NCBI RefSeq assembly: GCF_008831545.1
Contig: NZ_CP044523.1
Location: forward strand, 3,038,001 to 3,102,000
Length of the DNA: 64,000 bases
DNA from: Halorussus halophilus
Lineage (GTDB): Archaea > Halobacteriota > Halobacteria > Halobacteriales > Haladaptataceae
Direction of reading: 5' to 3'
The position numbers were made by a program, and so were the translations under genes. Shown here piece by piece: positions 8,659 through 17,087 of the stretch; the first letter of the stretch is position 1; each line of letters opens with the position of its first letter. A model generated the notes under the pieces. That model was not told the origin of the DNA. It searched no databases and worked only from the letters and a program-made list of their open reading frames with translations.

Positions 8659-8937
8659 CTATCCTAGCTGTTCGAGGTCGAATTCGACGTTTTCGGCGTC
8701 GAGAAGGTTCTTCACTCTACTTCTGGCCTGCGAGTGCGAGGACGCGACGACCACCAGTCCGTTGGCACTTTCCTCCCCAACCGCGCGGTAGGCCGCCAAC
8801 TGGTCGTCCTCGAATTCCGTCGCGTAGGTCTGCAAGACGTTCGAGACGCGCTGTCGGGTCGTCTGGAGGTCAACCTCGCCGGACTCGAATTCGGCGAGTG
8901 CGTCCTCGATGTTCCGGAGGGCGGAGATTCGGTCCAT
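8659..8937 (-). CDS. Small conserved protein downstream of MCM
   Basis: 92 residues, helical N-terminal half (ISALRNIEDALAEFESGEVDLQTT) and an alpha/beta C-terminal half. The ATG follows directly on the MCM stop codon (TAGATG), so it is co-transcribed and translationally coupled with the helicase gene. The conserved neighbourhood suggests, but does not prove, a replication or repair link. No recognised domain. Confidence 0.75.
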   Translation of the reverse strand: MDRISALRNIEDALAEFESGEVDLQTTRQRVSNVLQTYATEFEDDQLAAYRAVGEESANGLVVVASSHSQARSRVKNLLDAENVEFDLEQLG

Positions 8938-11034
8938 CTACGTCGTCCGTAGGTGGTCTGTCGAGGGTTCGTACACCTCGCCCTTCTGTTTCAGTTTGTC
9001 AATCTCGTGTTCGGCCTTCGAGTGGTCCATGCCGATTTCGTCCGCGCGCTCAAGCACGACATCGACGGGTGCGCCGTCGTCGTACTCCTCTTCGATGTCG
9101 GCGATGAGTTGCTTGATATTCTTGATGCGGTCGCGCTGACTCTTCGAAGTCCCAGTCTCGACCACGTCGGCGTCGAACTGCCCCGTCTCGGGGTCCACAC
9201 CGATGTCTTGCAGACAGGAGCGCGTGATTTCGACGGCACGCTCGGCGTCGGATATTTCCACGGTGTCGGAGAGTCGAACGCGCGCACTCGCCTCCGAGAG
9301 GCGGACGAGCGCTTCCAACTTACGCGCCGTCACTGGAACGGGGGCATCCTCGTCTGCGCCCTTCGTCCGCAGGTCCACGTAGAAGTCCCGAATCGTCTCC
9401 ATCGCCTCGTCGGTCATCGTCGGGTAGCAGTTGCGTTTCGCGTAGGCGATGTACTTCCGCAGGAGGTCGGCGTCGATGGCTGGCGCGACTTCCTCGGTCT
9501 GGCTTTCGACCTCCTCGGCGGAGATGTTCGGCGCACTCATCTCCGTGCGCTGGGTGTTCAACTCGCCCGCGTAGTTGGTCTGGATGATGTGTTCGGCGAG
9601 TCGGCGGTCGTGTTCCTCGTCGGGTTGGTCCGTGACCGTGAAGATGAGGTCGAAACGAGAGATGAGTGCGGGTTCGAGGTCTATCTGCTCGCCGATTGGC
9701 TCGTACTGGTCGAATCGGCCGTACTTGGGGTTCGCCGCACCGAGGAGCGAACAGCGAGACTTCAGCGTGGCGTTGATACCGGCCTTCGAGACGGAGATTT
9801 TCTGCTGTTCGAGGCCCTCGTGCATCGCCGAGCGGTCCGACGCCTCCATCTTGTCTAGCTCGTCCACTGCCGCGATACCTTTGTCCGCGAGGACGAGCGC
9901 ACCGGCTTCGAGAGTCCACTGTTGACCGTCGCCGAAGTCGTCCCTAACAGCCGCTGCGGTTAAACCGGCCGAACTGCTGCCTTTACCGGACGTATAGACA
10001 GACCGTGGCGCAATGTTCTGGACGTACGAAATCATCTGGGACTTACCCGTACCGGGGTCACCGATGAGAAGCATGTGCAGGTCGCCGCGAATCCGGGATT
10101 CGTCCGGCAGATGCTTCGTGACGCCGGAGAACAACTGGAGAATCATCGCCAGTTTCTCTTGGTCGTAGCCGTAGATTGCCGGGGCCATCGAGGCGACCAT
10201 CTGCTCGTAGATGCCGTCCTGCTGGGAGAGTTCGACGATCTCCTTCTTGTCCTCGTCGGTGATGTCCATGTCCTCGAACTCTTCGTCCTCGATGGTCACC
10301 GAGACGCCGTCCATGTACACTTCGAAGACGGCGGACTTGTCCTGACCGCTTCCCTGCTGTTCGAGGTGCAGAATGCCGGTCACGGTGACGTGGTCGCCGG
10401 GCGTCACGTTGCCGGTGATGTCATCTTCGATGTGTACGTCGAGACTCTGTGGCGTCTCGCCGCCGCGCAATCCTTCGGGACTCTCCTGAACCCGAATTTT
10501 CTGGGAGTCGATGAATTCAGACTGGTCGAAGTTGATTTGGAAGGGGCCTTGACGTTCACAGCCCTGGCACTCGTGGGGTTCCTGAAAGTCGCCGCCGCTC
10601 TGTGGGATGTACGTGAGGGTGCCACAGCGCTGGCACTCGAAGGCGGCGTCCTGAATCTTCGGGCGAACGTCGGTGGCTTTGCGGACGATGCCCTGCGCGC
10701 TGATGAGCGTCTTGACGTGTCGCGCGCGGATTTCACGGATGTCGGTCGGGTCGGGGAGGTTGTGGATGCGGACGTGGGCCTGTCCGAGGCTCACGTCTAC
10801 CGGCAGGTCGTACAGACGTAGCGCCTCTTCGGCGTACTCCTGCATCTGGTCGGGTTGGGCGAGGTAGTCGTCTGCGAGGTCGGCGTCGTATCTGTAGAGG
10901 TCCTGCCAATCGACGTAGAGCGACCGTTCTTCGTTGGGGTACTTCTGTGCGAGGTCGCCGATTTCGTCGCTGTAGTACCGCCGATAGAACTGCTCGAAGT
11001 TGTCGATGAGCTCCGTGTTTTCCGCGCGAGCCAT
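8938..11034 (-). CDS. mcm: Minichromosome maintenance (MCM) replicative helicase
   Basis: 698 residues, the usual archaeal length. The N-terminal domain carries a C4 zinc site (Cys134, Cys137, Cys156, Cys159) and OB fold; the AAA+ domain has Walker A GDPGTGKS at 325-332, Walker B VDELDKM near 397, and the arginine-finger segment SRFDLIF near 465. A C-terminal winged-helix follows (about 630-698). The hexamer unwinds DNA 3' to 5' at the replication fork with GINS and Cdc45/RecJ. No intein is present, which is notable only because haloarchaeal MCMs often contain one. Confidence 0.97.
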   Translation of the reverse strand: MARAENTELIDNFEQFYRRYYSDEIGDLAQKYPNEERSLYVDWQDLYRYDADLADDYLAQPDQMQEYAEEALRLYDLPVDVSLGQAHVRIHNLPDPTDIREIRARHVKTLISAQGIVRKATDVRPKIQDAAFECQRCGTLTYIPQSGGDFQEPHECQGCERQGPFQINFDQSEFIDSQKIRVQESPEGLRGGETPQSLDVHIEDDITGNVTPGDHVTVTGILHLEQQGSGQDKSAVFEVYMDGVSVTIEDEEFEDMDITDEDKKEIVELSQQDGIYEQMVASMAPAIYGYDQEKLAMILQLFSGVTKHLPDESRIRGDLHMLLIGDPGTGKSQMISYVQNIAPRSVYTSGKGSSSAGLTAAAVRDDFGDGQQWTLEAGALVLADKGIAAVDELDKMEASDRSAMHEGLEQQKISVSKAGINATLKSRCSLLGAANPKYGRFDQYEPIGEQIDLEPALISRFDLIFTVTDQPDEEHDRRLAEHIIQTNYAGELNTQRTEMSAPNISAEEVESQTEEVAPAIDADLLRKYIAYAKRNCYPTMTDEAMETIRDFYVDLRTKGADEDAPVPVTARKLEALVRLSEASARVRLSDTVEISDAERAVEITRSCLQDIGVDPETGQFDADVVETGTSKSQRDRIKNIKQLIADIEEEYDDGAPVDVVLERADEIGMDHSKAEHEIDKLKQKGEVYEPSTDHLRTT

Positions 11035-11166
11035 TCACCAACTGGTTACTCCCTCATCTGCTAAGAACCTTCGCAAAGTACGCCGGAAGTGAAAGTGAGT
11101 CGGCGACGTGTCGAGGCGACGCCTCCGGTCGCTTCGCATTTCTACTCCGGTGAAACAGACAGAAAG

Positions 11167-11174
11167 TATATAAT
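11167..11174 (+). promoter_or_regulatory. TATA box for small zinc protein gene
   Basis: TATATAAT is 23-30 bp upstream of the ATG at 11197 and decides that start against a longer in-frame reading. Confidence 0.6.
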
Positions 11175-11196
11175 TGACGACTGTGACTCGATACGT

Positions 11197-11352
11197 ATGC
11201 CGAACTGTCAAAACTGTGGTTCATTCGTCACTGCCCAGTACGCCCGCGTCTTTACTCCCTCCGACCTCGACGAACCGCGCGTCTGCCCGGACTGCGAGGA
11301 CATCGTCCGCGACGGTGCCGACGTTCGAACGGCGCGCTCGCCGCGACAGTAA
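11197..11352 (+). CDS. Small zinc-finger protein
   Basis: 51 residues with two CxxC pairs (CQNC near residues 4-7 and CPDC near 31-34), a typical four-cysteine zinc ribbon of the many haloarchaeal micro-zinc-proteins. The leaderless start is supported by the TATA box at 11167. The remainder is acidic with a short Arg-containing tail. Function unknown; comparable small proteins in the group have regulatory roles. Confidence 0.8.
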   Translation: MPNCQNCGSFVTAQYARVFTPSDLDEPRVCPDCEDIVRDGADVRTARSPRQ

Positions 11353-11414
11353 TCTTCTGAAGTTCCCAGAGAGGGACCAATTTATCTGACACTCCGAACA
11401 ACTGCCACGTAGCG

Positions 11415-12011
11415 ATGAGCGACGACGTGGGCGCGCCAATCGTCGAGGCACCGAAGAGTGGCAAGCACGTTCGGTACCTCGAAACTGCCGACGAGACGGA
11501 CGGCGAGTACGCCCGATTCGAGATGTGGCTCGACATCCCGCCGGAGTCGCACGGGCCGATGAAGCACGTCCATCCGGAACAGGACGAATACCTCGAAGTC
11601 CGGCGTGGCGTCCTCGGCGTCTGGCACGACGGGACGACTCGCCACCTCTCGGCGGGCGAGAGTACAGAGATTCCGGCGGGCGAGCCACACAAATTCTGGA
11701 ACGCTGGCGACGAAGAGTTGCACGTGGTCGGAGAAGTCCGACCGGCGCTCCGCACGGAGTCGTTCATGTATCTCACCTACGGCCTCACGCGTGACTTCGT
11801 AGCGACGCCGTCGGGGATGCCGCTGAATCCACTTCGACTCGCGCCAGTTCTCGACGAGTTCGACGACTTGCTCTACCTCGCTCTGTTCCCTATCTGGCTC
11901 CAGCGACTCGGCATCCAACTCCTGGCTCCAATCGGTCGGCTCTGTGGATACGGGACCGACTACCCCGAGTACGTGCCCGACGAACGCGTGGGGCGACTCA
12001 ATCGAGACTGA
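11415..12011 (+). CDS. Cupin-domain protein
   Basis: 198 residues. A cupin beta-barrel at about 30-115 contains HVHPEQDEYLEV (first cupin motif, metal ligands His, His, Glu) and PAGEPHKFWNAG (second motif with His). A C-terminal segment of about 80 residues is helical and hydrophobic in part (LLYLALFPIWLQRLGIQLLAPIG), which could lie on the membrane. A TTTATC box lies near 11380. The substrate is unknown. Confidence 0.8.
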   Translation: MSDDVGAPIVEAPKSGKHVRYLETADETDGEYARFEMWLDIPPESHGPMKHVHPEQDEYLEVRRGVLGVWHDGTTRHLSAGESTEIPAGEPHKFWNAGDEELHVVGEVRPALRTESFMYLTYGLTRDFVATPSGMPLNPLRLAPVLDEFDDLLYLALFPIWLQRLGIQLLAPIGRLCGYGTDYPEYVPDERVGRLNRD

Positions 12012-12101
12012 GGTAGCCGAGCGAACTGTTCCGCCGAAAAGACGAGTACCGTCGATAAGAGTCCGTTGGGTAGCAGAGCGCGTCTACTCCGGTTATGGCC
12101 T

Positions 12102-12109
12102 GTATAAGT
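12102..12109 (+). promoter_or_regulatory. TATA box for MscS-type channel
   Basis: GTATAAGT lies 29-36 bp before the ATG at 12138, giving a very short leader. Confidence 0.5.
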
Positions 12110-12137
12110 ATAGACCCTGACTAGGAAAGTACAGTCG

Positions 12138-13055
12138 ATGACGGGTTCCGTGATAGATCTGTTATTATTCGCACAGAACCAACAACTGCCAGCAGACAAT
12201 GTCGGCGATCTCCTCCTCGGGTTCGCGGTCACGCTGGCAGTCTTCGGAGTCTCGTTCGTACTCATCTACGGCATCGGGAAGCGAATCCTCGTTCGTCTCA
12301 CTCGACGAGTACTCGACACGCGAGGGTTCTCACCCGCGGTAGTGAGTCTCGGAAGTAGCATCGCGGGGGCGTTCGCCCTCGTTGGTGGCCTCGCTATGGC
12401 CGCGAGCGTCGCTGGCTTCGGCGTCGTTCTCGCGGCATTTGCGACAGTCGTCGCCGCGCTCTCGCTCGCGTTCGGATTCGCCGCTCAGGACCTCATCGCT
12501 AACTTCGTCGCGGGGGTGTTCATCCTCAAAGACGAACCGTTCCAGACCGGTGACTGGATAGAGTGGAATGGGAACGTCGGCGTCGTGCGAGAAATCGACC
12601 TTCGAGTGACGAAACTGAACACCTTCGACAACGAACTCGTGACGGTCCCGAACTCCGAGTTGACGAACAACGTAGTGACGAATCCGGTCGCCAACGACGA
12701 ACTACGAATCTCGTACGGGTTCGGTATCAGCTACGACGACGACATCGACCACGCCCAAGAGGCAATCACGAACGTTGGGGCGCAACTCGACGGCGTCCTC
12801 TCGGACCCGGAACCCGCCGCACCCGTCTCGGAACTCGGCGGGTCTGCAGTCGTTCTCGACGGCCGCGTTTGGATAGACCCCGAAGAGAGCAGCGCCGCAG
12901 GCGTCAAGGCGGCGTTCGTCAAGGCGGTGAAAGAGAAGTTCGACGCGGAGGGTATCGACATGCCGTATTCACACACCGAACTGACTGGCGGAATCACCGT
13001 GACGAGCGACGAAGCGTCCGGAATCTCGGACCCCGCCGCGTCCGCCGACGACTGA
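12138..13055 (+). CDS. MscS-family mechanosensitive channel
   Basis: 305 residues. Three membrane segments (about 25-50, 70-95, 100-125); the third is the Gly/Ala-rich pore helix followed by FAAQDLIANFVAGVFI, the MscS signature. The beta domain (KDEPFQTGDWIEWNGNVGVVREIDLRVTKL) and C-terminal alpha/beta domain complete the minimal MscS topology. It releases solutes on hypo-osmotic shock, which is relevant for a halophile. Monocistronic. Confidence 0.92.
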   Translation: MTGSVIDLLLFAQNQQLPADNVGDLLLGFAVTLAVFGVSFVLIYGIGKRILVRLTRRVLDTRGFSPAVVSLGSSIAGAFALVGGLAMAASVAGFGVVLAAFATVVAALSLAFGFAAQDLIANFVAGVFILKDEPFQTGDWIEWNGNVGVVREIDLRVTKLNTFDNELVTVPNSELTNNVVTNPVANDELRISYGFGISYDDDIDHAQEAITNVGAQLDGVLSDPEPAAPVSELGGSAVVLDGRVWIDPEESSAAGVKAAFVKAVKEKFDAEGIDMPYSHTELTGGITVTSDEASGISDPAASADD

Positions 13056-13174
13056 GAAACCTCCCGAACTCAGTTCGTGCCCGGCCGACGAGAGAGACGA
13101 ATCCAGCGACCGGAGTCGTCCGCGAGAAAGTACCGGGACTACACTTATCCAGAACGTCGTCGTAGCGACGAACG

Positions 13175-13489
13175 ATGGGGGAGAGATACGAAAGCGACCG
13201 AGTCAGTCGCACTACCTCGGAACACGATGCCGACCGATTCGGTCACGCCAGACTCGACGAGCGCGCCTTCGCGCTCGCGTGCGGACTACTCTGGTCGCTC
13301 GGCGTAGCTGGGATTGGGTTCATCGCTCGCTACGGGTGGGCCGAACGCTGGGAGAATCTTCTCGCAGACGCGTATCTGGGCTACGGAGAGAGCGCCACCG
13401 GCATCGCCATCGGAGCGGTTTGGGCGTTTTTGGACGGCGCGTCTGGCGGGTACGCCTTCGCGTGGCTGTACAACCGTCTCAGTCGGTAG
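13175..13489 (+). CDS. Small two-TM membrane protein of archaeal holin-like family
   Basis: 104 residues. A charged N-terminus of 30 residues, then two membrane helices (about 31-52 and 72-98) with the pattern ALACGLLWSLGV...IARYGW...LLADAYLGYGES...GAVWAFLDGASGGYAFAWLYNRL. This pattern is widespread in archaeal genomes as a protein annotated bacteriophage holin. The cellular role is unproven and the gene is 9 kb from the tail cluster, so no functional link is claimed. Confidence 0.75.
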   Translation: MGERYESDRVSRTTSEHDADRFGHARLDERAFALACGLLWSLGVAGIGFIARYGWAERWENLLADAYLGYGESATGIAIGAVWAFLDGASGGYAFAWLYNRLSR

Positions 13490-13493
13490 TGAG

Positions 13494-14357
13494 TTACTTG
13501 TCCAAGTAGTCGGTTAAGCTCCGAAGGTCGTCTTCCGACACCCCGAACGCCGTCACGTCGTTCGATGGGACCACGTTGTCTGCCGCGAAGACCCGAAACT
13601 GGTCGCGGCCGAACGGGACACCGGGAACGCGCTCGGCGACCGAGAATCCGACCGACGCGAGCGAGTTTGGTACCGAAACCACCGAGACGCCGTCGTTGAC
13701 CCGCTCGACGATTTCGGCGAACGTGAGTCGCTCCGGGCCGCCGAGTTCGTAGATTTCGCCGACGCGCCTTTCGTCCTCGACACCGTCGGCGAGCATCGGC
13801 ACGAGGTCCTCGACCCACATCGGTTGGAGTTCCATCGTGCCACCACCAGGTAGGGGCGCGAAGATGGGTGGAGTGACGCGCTCGACGAACGGCAGGAACG
13901 CACAGCCGTCGCCGAAGACGACAGAGGGGCGATAGACGACCCAATCGAGGTCGGAGTCTCGGACGATTCGCTCGGCTTGGCGCTTCGCTCGGAAGTACGC
14001 GGTGTCCACGTCGGACTCGACACCTAGTCCGCTCATCTGGACGAATCGCTCGACATCGGTCTCTTCGCTCGCCCTAACGAGGTTCCGGGTTCCGTCGCGG
14101 TGGACCGACTCGTGAGTTCGTCCGCGAGGGTCTCGGTGCGACGGCAACGCGACGAGATTGACCACGGCGTCGTGGCCGCTCACGGCCTCGGTCAAGTCGG
14201 GGTCGGTCACGTCGAGCGCGACCGTCTCGACCTGTGATGGCAGTTCGGCAGTGTCCGGCGTGCGCGAAGCCACGGTCACGTCGTGGCCGCGCTCGGCCAA
14301 GATTCGACAGGTGGGCAGACCGACGAACCCCGCTCCACCGGCGACGAGGACCTTCAT
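13494..14357 (-). CDS. NAD(P)-binding reductase, NDUFA9/complex I subunit-like
   Basis: 287 residues from the ATG at 14357 (MKVLVAGGAGFVG). The Rossmann motif GGAGFVG is at 7-13, and the segment DAVVNLVALPSHR plus VYRPSVVFGDG fit the atypical SDR group related to NDUFA9. The usual YxxxK active site is replaced by AYFRAKRQAE. In haloarchaea these proteins may act in lipid or quinone metabolism; the substrate is not evident. Its start lies 1 bp from the stop of the upstream minus-strand gene, so the two are probably co-transcribed. Confidence 0.82.
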   Translation of the reverse strand: MKVLVAGGAGFVGLPTCRILAERGHDVTVASRTPDTAELPSQVETVALDVTDPDLTEAVSGHDAVVNLVALPSHRDPRGRTHESVHRDGTRNLVRASEETDVERFVQMSGLGVESDVDTAYFRAKRQAERIVRDSDLDWVVYRPSVVFGDGCAFLPFVERVTPPIFAPLPGGGTMELQPMWVEDLVPMLADGVEDERRVGEIYELGGPERLTFAEIVERVNDGVSVVSVPNSLASVGFSVAERVPGVPFGRDQFRVFAADNVVPSNDVTAFGVSEDDLRSLTDYLDK

Positions 14358-14358
14358 G

Positions 14359-14907
14359 TTAGCGCTCTTCGTCGGCGTCCGAGTCGAGGACGATATCGAC
14401 CGCCGTCTTGTTCGCCGGGCCAATCGAACCGTCGCGGGCGAACCGAGCGATTCGCTGTTTCGCGTCCGTCACGGAACTCTCGCCGGAGTCTAGTTCGAGT
14501 AGTACGTCGTTGTAGAGGTCTAGCTCTGCGGTGACCGCGTCCAGTATCGCTTGTCGGGCCTCTCTGTAGGACTGCTCTTCGTCGAAGAAGACGGCGAGTT
14601 TCGTGCTGTACTCGCTCAGGTTCTCTCTCGTCTGTTCGCTCACCGCTGGATGGTCGAGCAACTCCGTCGCCGGAACGCTCTCTGCGTCGGCGTCGTCGTC
14701 CGCGGCCCGAATCTCGTTTCGGGCGAACGTCTTGGCCATCTCGTACTTCGAGGTCAACTCGGCCCGCGTCTCTTCGGTCGATTCAGTCCACTCTTCCAGA
14801 TACTCGACCGCCTCGGTGACGGCCTCGATTCGTTCGGCCAACCGCTGGTCGAACTGTTCGACGTTCCCATCTTCAACAGCTTGCACCTCCTCGACAAACG
14901 TTACCAT
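14359..14907 (-). CDS. Helical hypothetical protein upstream of NDUFA9-like reductase
   Basis: 182 acidic residues, predominantly helical with heptad-like spacing at about 10-60 and 95-150. No membrane segment, no cysteine motif. The stop is separated from the reductase start by one base, indicating coupling. Family not recognised. Confidence 0.7.
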   Translation of the reverse strand: MVTFVEEVQAVEDGNVEQFDQRLAERIEAVTEAVEYLEEWTESTEETRAELTSKYEMAKTFARNEIRAADDDADAESVPATELLDHPAVSEQTRENLSEYSTKLAVFFDEEQSYREARQAILDAVTAELDLYNDVLLELDSGESSVTDAKQRIARFARDGSIGPANKTAVDIVLDSDADEER

Positions 14908-15050
14908 CGGTTCTGTCTCCTACTTGGACGCCACTCCCTTTGGTCTCTCGGGTAGGCGGGCGACAGACGAGAGGCGACTGGAAAGAGACGACGAACGACG
15001 AACGGCGAACGACGAGTAAGGCACATCTGTACCGGGTACTTGCAATCAGT

Positions 15051-15341
15051 ATGGTCGAGACACTGCGAGGAGAGGTTCTGCACGTCGTGGGACCCGACGA
15101 GTTAGACGACCACGACCTCGACGGCGAGTTGCGCTCGCTCGCGGAGTCGCGGTACGTCCTCGTCTGCCGGAAAGGCGGCCACCCGTCTCCGTTCGAACGC
15201 ATCAAGTCGTTCCTCCTGCGCGACCCAATCGAACCGGTGACGATAGTCGCAGAGACGGAAGCGAACGACGGCGACGAAGTCATTGCCGAAGTCGAAGAGA
15301 CGGGAATCGCGGGGGTCTACGAGGCAGTGGAACTGCGATAG
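15051..15341 (+). CDS. Hypothetical alpha/beta protein
   Basis: 96 residues (MVETLRGEVLHVVGPDEL...). An alternation of strands and helices with GGHPSPFERIKSFLLRDP in the middle. The C-terminal half (VIAEVEETGIAGVYEAVELR) looks like a small ligand-binding or ferredoxin-like half. An imperfect direct repeat of ACGACGAACG units precedes it at about 14985-15015. Function unknown. Confidence 0.65.
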   Translation: MVETLRGEVLHVVGPDELDDHDLDGELRSLAESRYVLVCRKGGHPSPFERIKSFLLRDPIEPVTIVAETEANDGDEVIAEVEETGIAGVYEAVELR

Positions 15342-15396
15342 CTGAGAGACCGATATCGGCAGTAACGTGATAGGACTCCGACTCGTTTTAAAAGAT

Positions 15397-15633
15397 ATGA
15401 GTGCAGGTGACTCGGAAACGGGACAGTCGGAAGTCGGACAGTCGAACGACGACCGCTCGAAGGCCATCGGAGCGGGCATCGGTATCGGCGTCGGCATCGG
15501 TGCAGGGTGGGGACTCGTCATGGCGAATATGATGGGCGGCGACACTGGGACTGGCATCACGTTCGGCGCAGGTGCCGGACTCCTAATCGCGCTGGTTTCC
15601 GGGGCCGCGGTCTACAGCGTAGCGACCTCGTGA
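15397..15633 (+). CDS. Small glycine-rich membrane protein
   Basis: 78 residues. An acidic polar N-terminus of about 25 residues is followed by two glycine-zipper-like hydrophobic stretches (about 29-48 and 55-75), each likely membrane-spanning. The ATG at 15397 is preferred to a GTG at 15367, though the TTTTAAAA at 15386 is close to it and leaves the start open. Function unknown. Confidence 0.65.
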   Translation: MSAGDSETGQSEVGQSNDDRSKAIGAGIGIGVGIGAGWGLVMANMMGGDTGTGITFGAGAGLLIALVSGAAVYSVATS

Positions 15634-15657
15634 GAACAGTCGAATCCTCGCAGAGCG

Positions 15658-16368
15658 TCAACTCCCAAATTCGTCGAAGCCGACCTGCTCGCCCACGTCT
15701 ATCTCCTCGATAACGTCCGCCGAGTCGTTCGCGGGATTGTTCACCCGTTTCGAGACGGGATACGCCCGTAGCTCGTCTGCCGGATACGGGTCTAACACGC
15801 CCTGTAACTGTTTTTCGTCGGTCGCCGACAGCCACATCTGTTCGTCTTCTCGGTCGAGAATCACCGGCATCCGGTCGTGAACGTCGGCGACGGTTTCGTT
15901 CGCGTCGGTCGTGATAATCGTCACTGTCTCGCGGTGGCCGTTCTCACCATTCGGGTGGTCGTCTCCGCCGTCCCACGTCTCCCAGAGCCCCGCGAACGCG
16001 AACGGTTGGTCGTCGCGCCGGGTGATCCTGTAGGGTTGTTTCGACCCGCGCTGGCCCTGCCACTCGTAGAAGCCATCGGCGAGGACGAGACACCGGCGTT
16101 TCTCGAACGCATCTCGGAACATCGGTTTCTCGGCGACCGTCTCGGCGCGCGCGTTGATTGGTCTCGGCGAGTCGTCTGGGTCGTCCACCCACGAGGGAAC
16201 CAATCCCCATTCGAGTTGGTCGATTTCGTCGGTCGCGTCGTTCTGAATCGTCGCCAACCTGTCGCCGGGTGCGATGTTGTATCGTGGCGTAATCGGCTTC
16301 GTTGCAGTCGCGTCGAAGCGCTCTTCGAGGACGGACTGCGGGACGAAGAGCGAGGTTCGTCCACACAT
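15658..16368 (-). CDS. SRAP/HMCES-type abasic-site DNA-protein crosslinking protein
   Basis: 236 residues from the ATG at 16368, which places Cys2 directly after the initiator Met (MCGR), as required in this family: Met is removed and Cys2 crosslinks to abasic sites in single-stranded DNA. The conserved NARAET, GFYEW and MPVI motifs are visible, as is the active-site His within the MPVIL region context (HDRMPVIL). It protects abasic sites at forks and may act as a thiol autopeptidase. Upstream in-frame ATG codons are rejected because of the Cys2 requirement. Confidence 0.92.
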   Translation of the reverse strand: MCGRTSLFVPQSVLEERFDATATKPITPRYNIAPGDRLATIQNDATDEIDQLEWGLVPSWVDDPDDSPRPINARAETVAEKPMFRDAFEKRRCLVLADGFYEWQGQRGSKQPYRITRRDDQPFAFAGLWETWDGGDDHPNGENGHRETVTIITTDANETVADVHDRMPVILDREDEQMWLSATDEKQLQGVLDPYPADELRAYPVSKRVNNPANDSADVIEEIDVGEQVGFDEFGS

Positions 16369-16478
16369 GTGCGACAGTTCGACGCGGAGCGACATAGGTC
16401 GTGTCGTTAGTCACACCCTCCCGACAGAAAAGGGAGACCCGCGGCCGTTAGAAGAGAGACCGGCGACCGTTCGACTTG

Positions 16479-16970
16479 CTACGAACTCTGGCCGAGCAGA
16501 TGCACGTAATCGTCGAGTGCCAGCGCAAAGTCGCCAGACGCCGGGAGTTCGACCCACGAGTACTCGAAGTCCATCCCCACTTCTTCGCCTTCGCCAGTGA
16601 CGGTGTGAGTCCAGTGGTCGCGCGACTCGTCAACGTTCGCGTGGAAGAAGTGGCGAACGTACCGCTTCGGTGGTGAGTGACGACGAGTCCACACGTCAGT
16701 CGTCAGATACTGCGTCTCACCGACTGCGAGACCGCTCTCCTCCGTGATTTCTCGCAACACCGCGGTGTGCGGTTGTTCCCCCGACTCGATGGTTCCTTTC
16801 GGTATCTGCAACCCCTCGTGGCCTGGTCCTTCGAAGACCAGCAACTCGCGTCCGGTGGCCGACTCGGGGTCGTTTCGCGTGATGTATGCACACGCTTTCT
16901 GGACGTACGTCACGTCGTCTTCGACGTTCGTCACAACTTCGCAAACGTTCGTTCCGTCTTTTGCCGCCAT
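16479..16970 (-). CDS. Nudix hydrolase
   Basis: 163 residues. A Nudix box Gx5Ex7REUxEExGU is present: GTIESGE at its start and REITEESGL at its end (about 59-81). The Nudix fold hydrolyses nucleoside diphosphate linked to a moiety X. The N-terminal strand DDVTYVQKACAYITRND and C-terminal helices fit. Substrate unknown. It is monocistronic, with an AT-rich upstream region at 16975-17040 shared with no other gene. Confidence 0.9.
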   Translation of the reverse strand: MAAKDGTNVCEVVTNVEDDVTYVQKACAYITRNDPESATGRELLVFEGPGHEGLQIPKGTIESGEQPHTAVLREITEESGLAVGETQYLTTDVWTRRHSPPKRYVRHFFHANVDESRDHWTHTVTGEGEEVGMDFEYSWVELPASGDFALALDDYVHLLGQSS

Positions 16971-17087
16971 TTTGTAGCAGAGGACAACGAATTACGATAA
17001 AAGGATTTCGGCAAGGCATATTAAATCATTCTAGGAATATAATCGGCTCTCACGGGAGAGGAACGAGAGAGAAGACCTGGTCGAAGC

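Noticed and set aside
13175-13489. Holin of the tail cluster
   Set aside because: The holin-like small membrane protein is 9 kb away, on the far side of leuS, and such genes are common in archaeal chromosomes without proviruses.
14985-15015. Tandem repeat of ACGACGAACG units as a functional array
   Set aside because: Only about three degenerate units, likely a slippage product in a short spacer.
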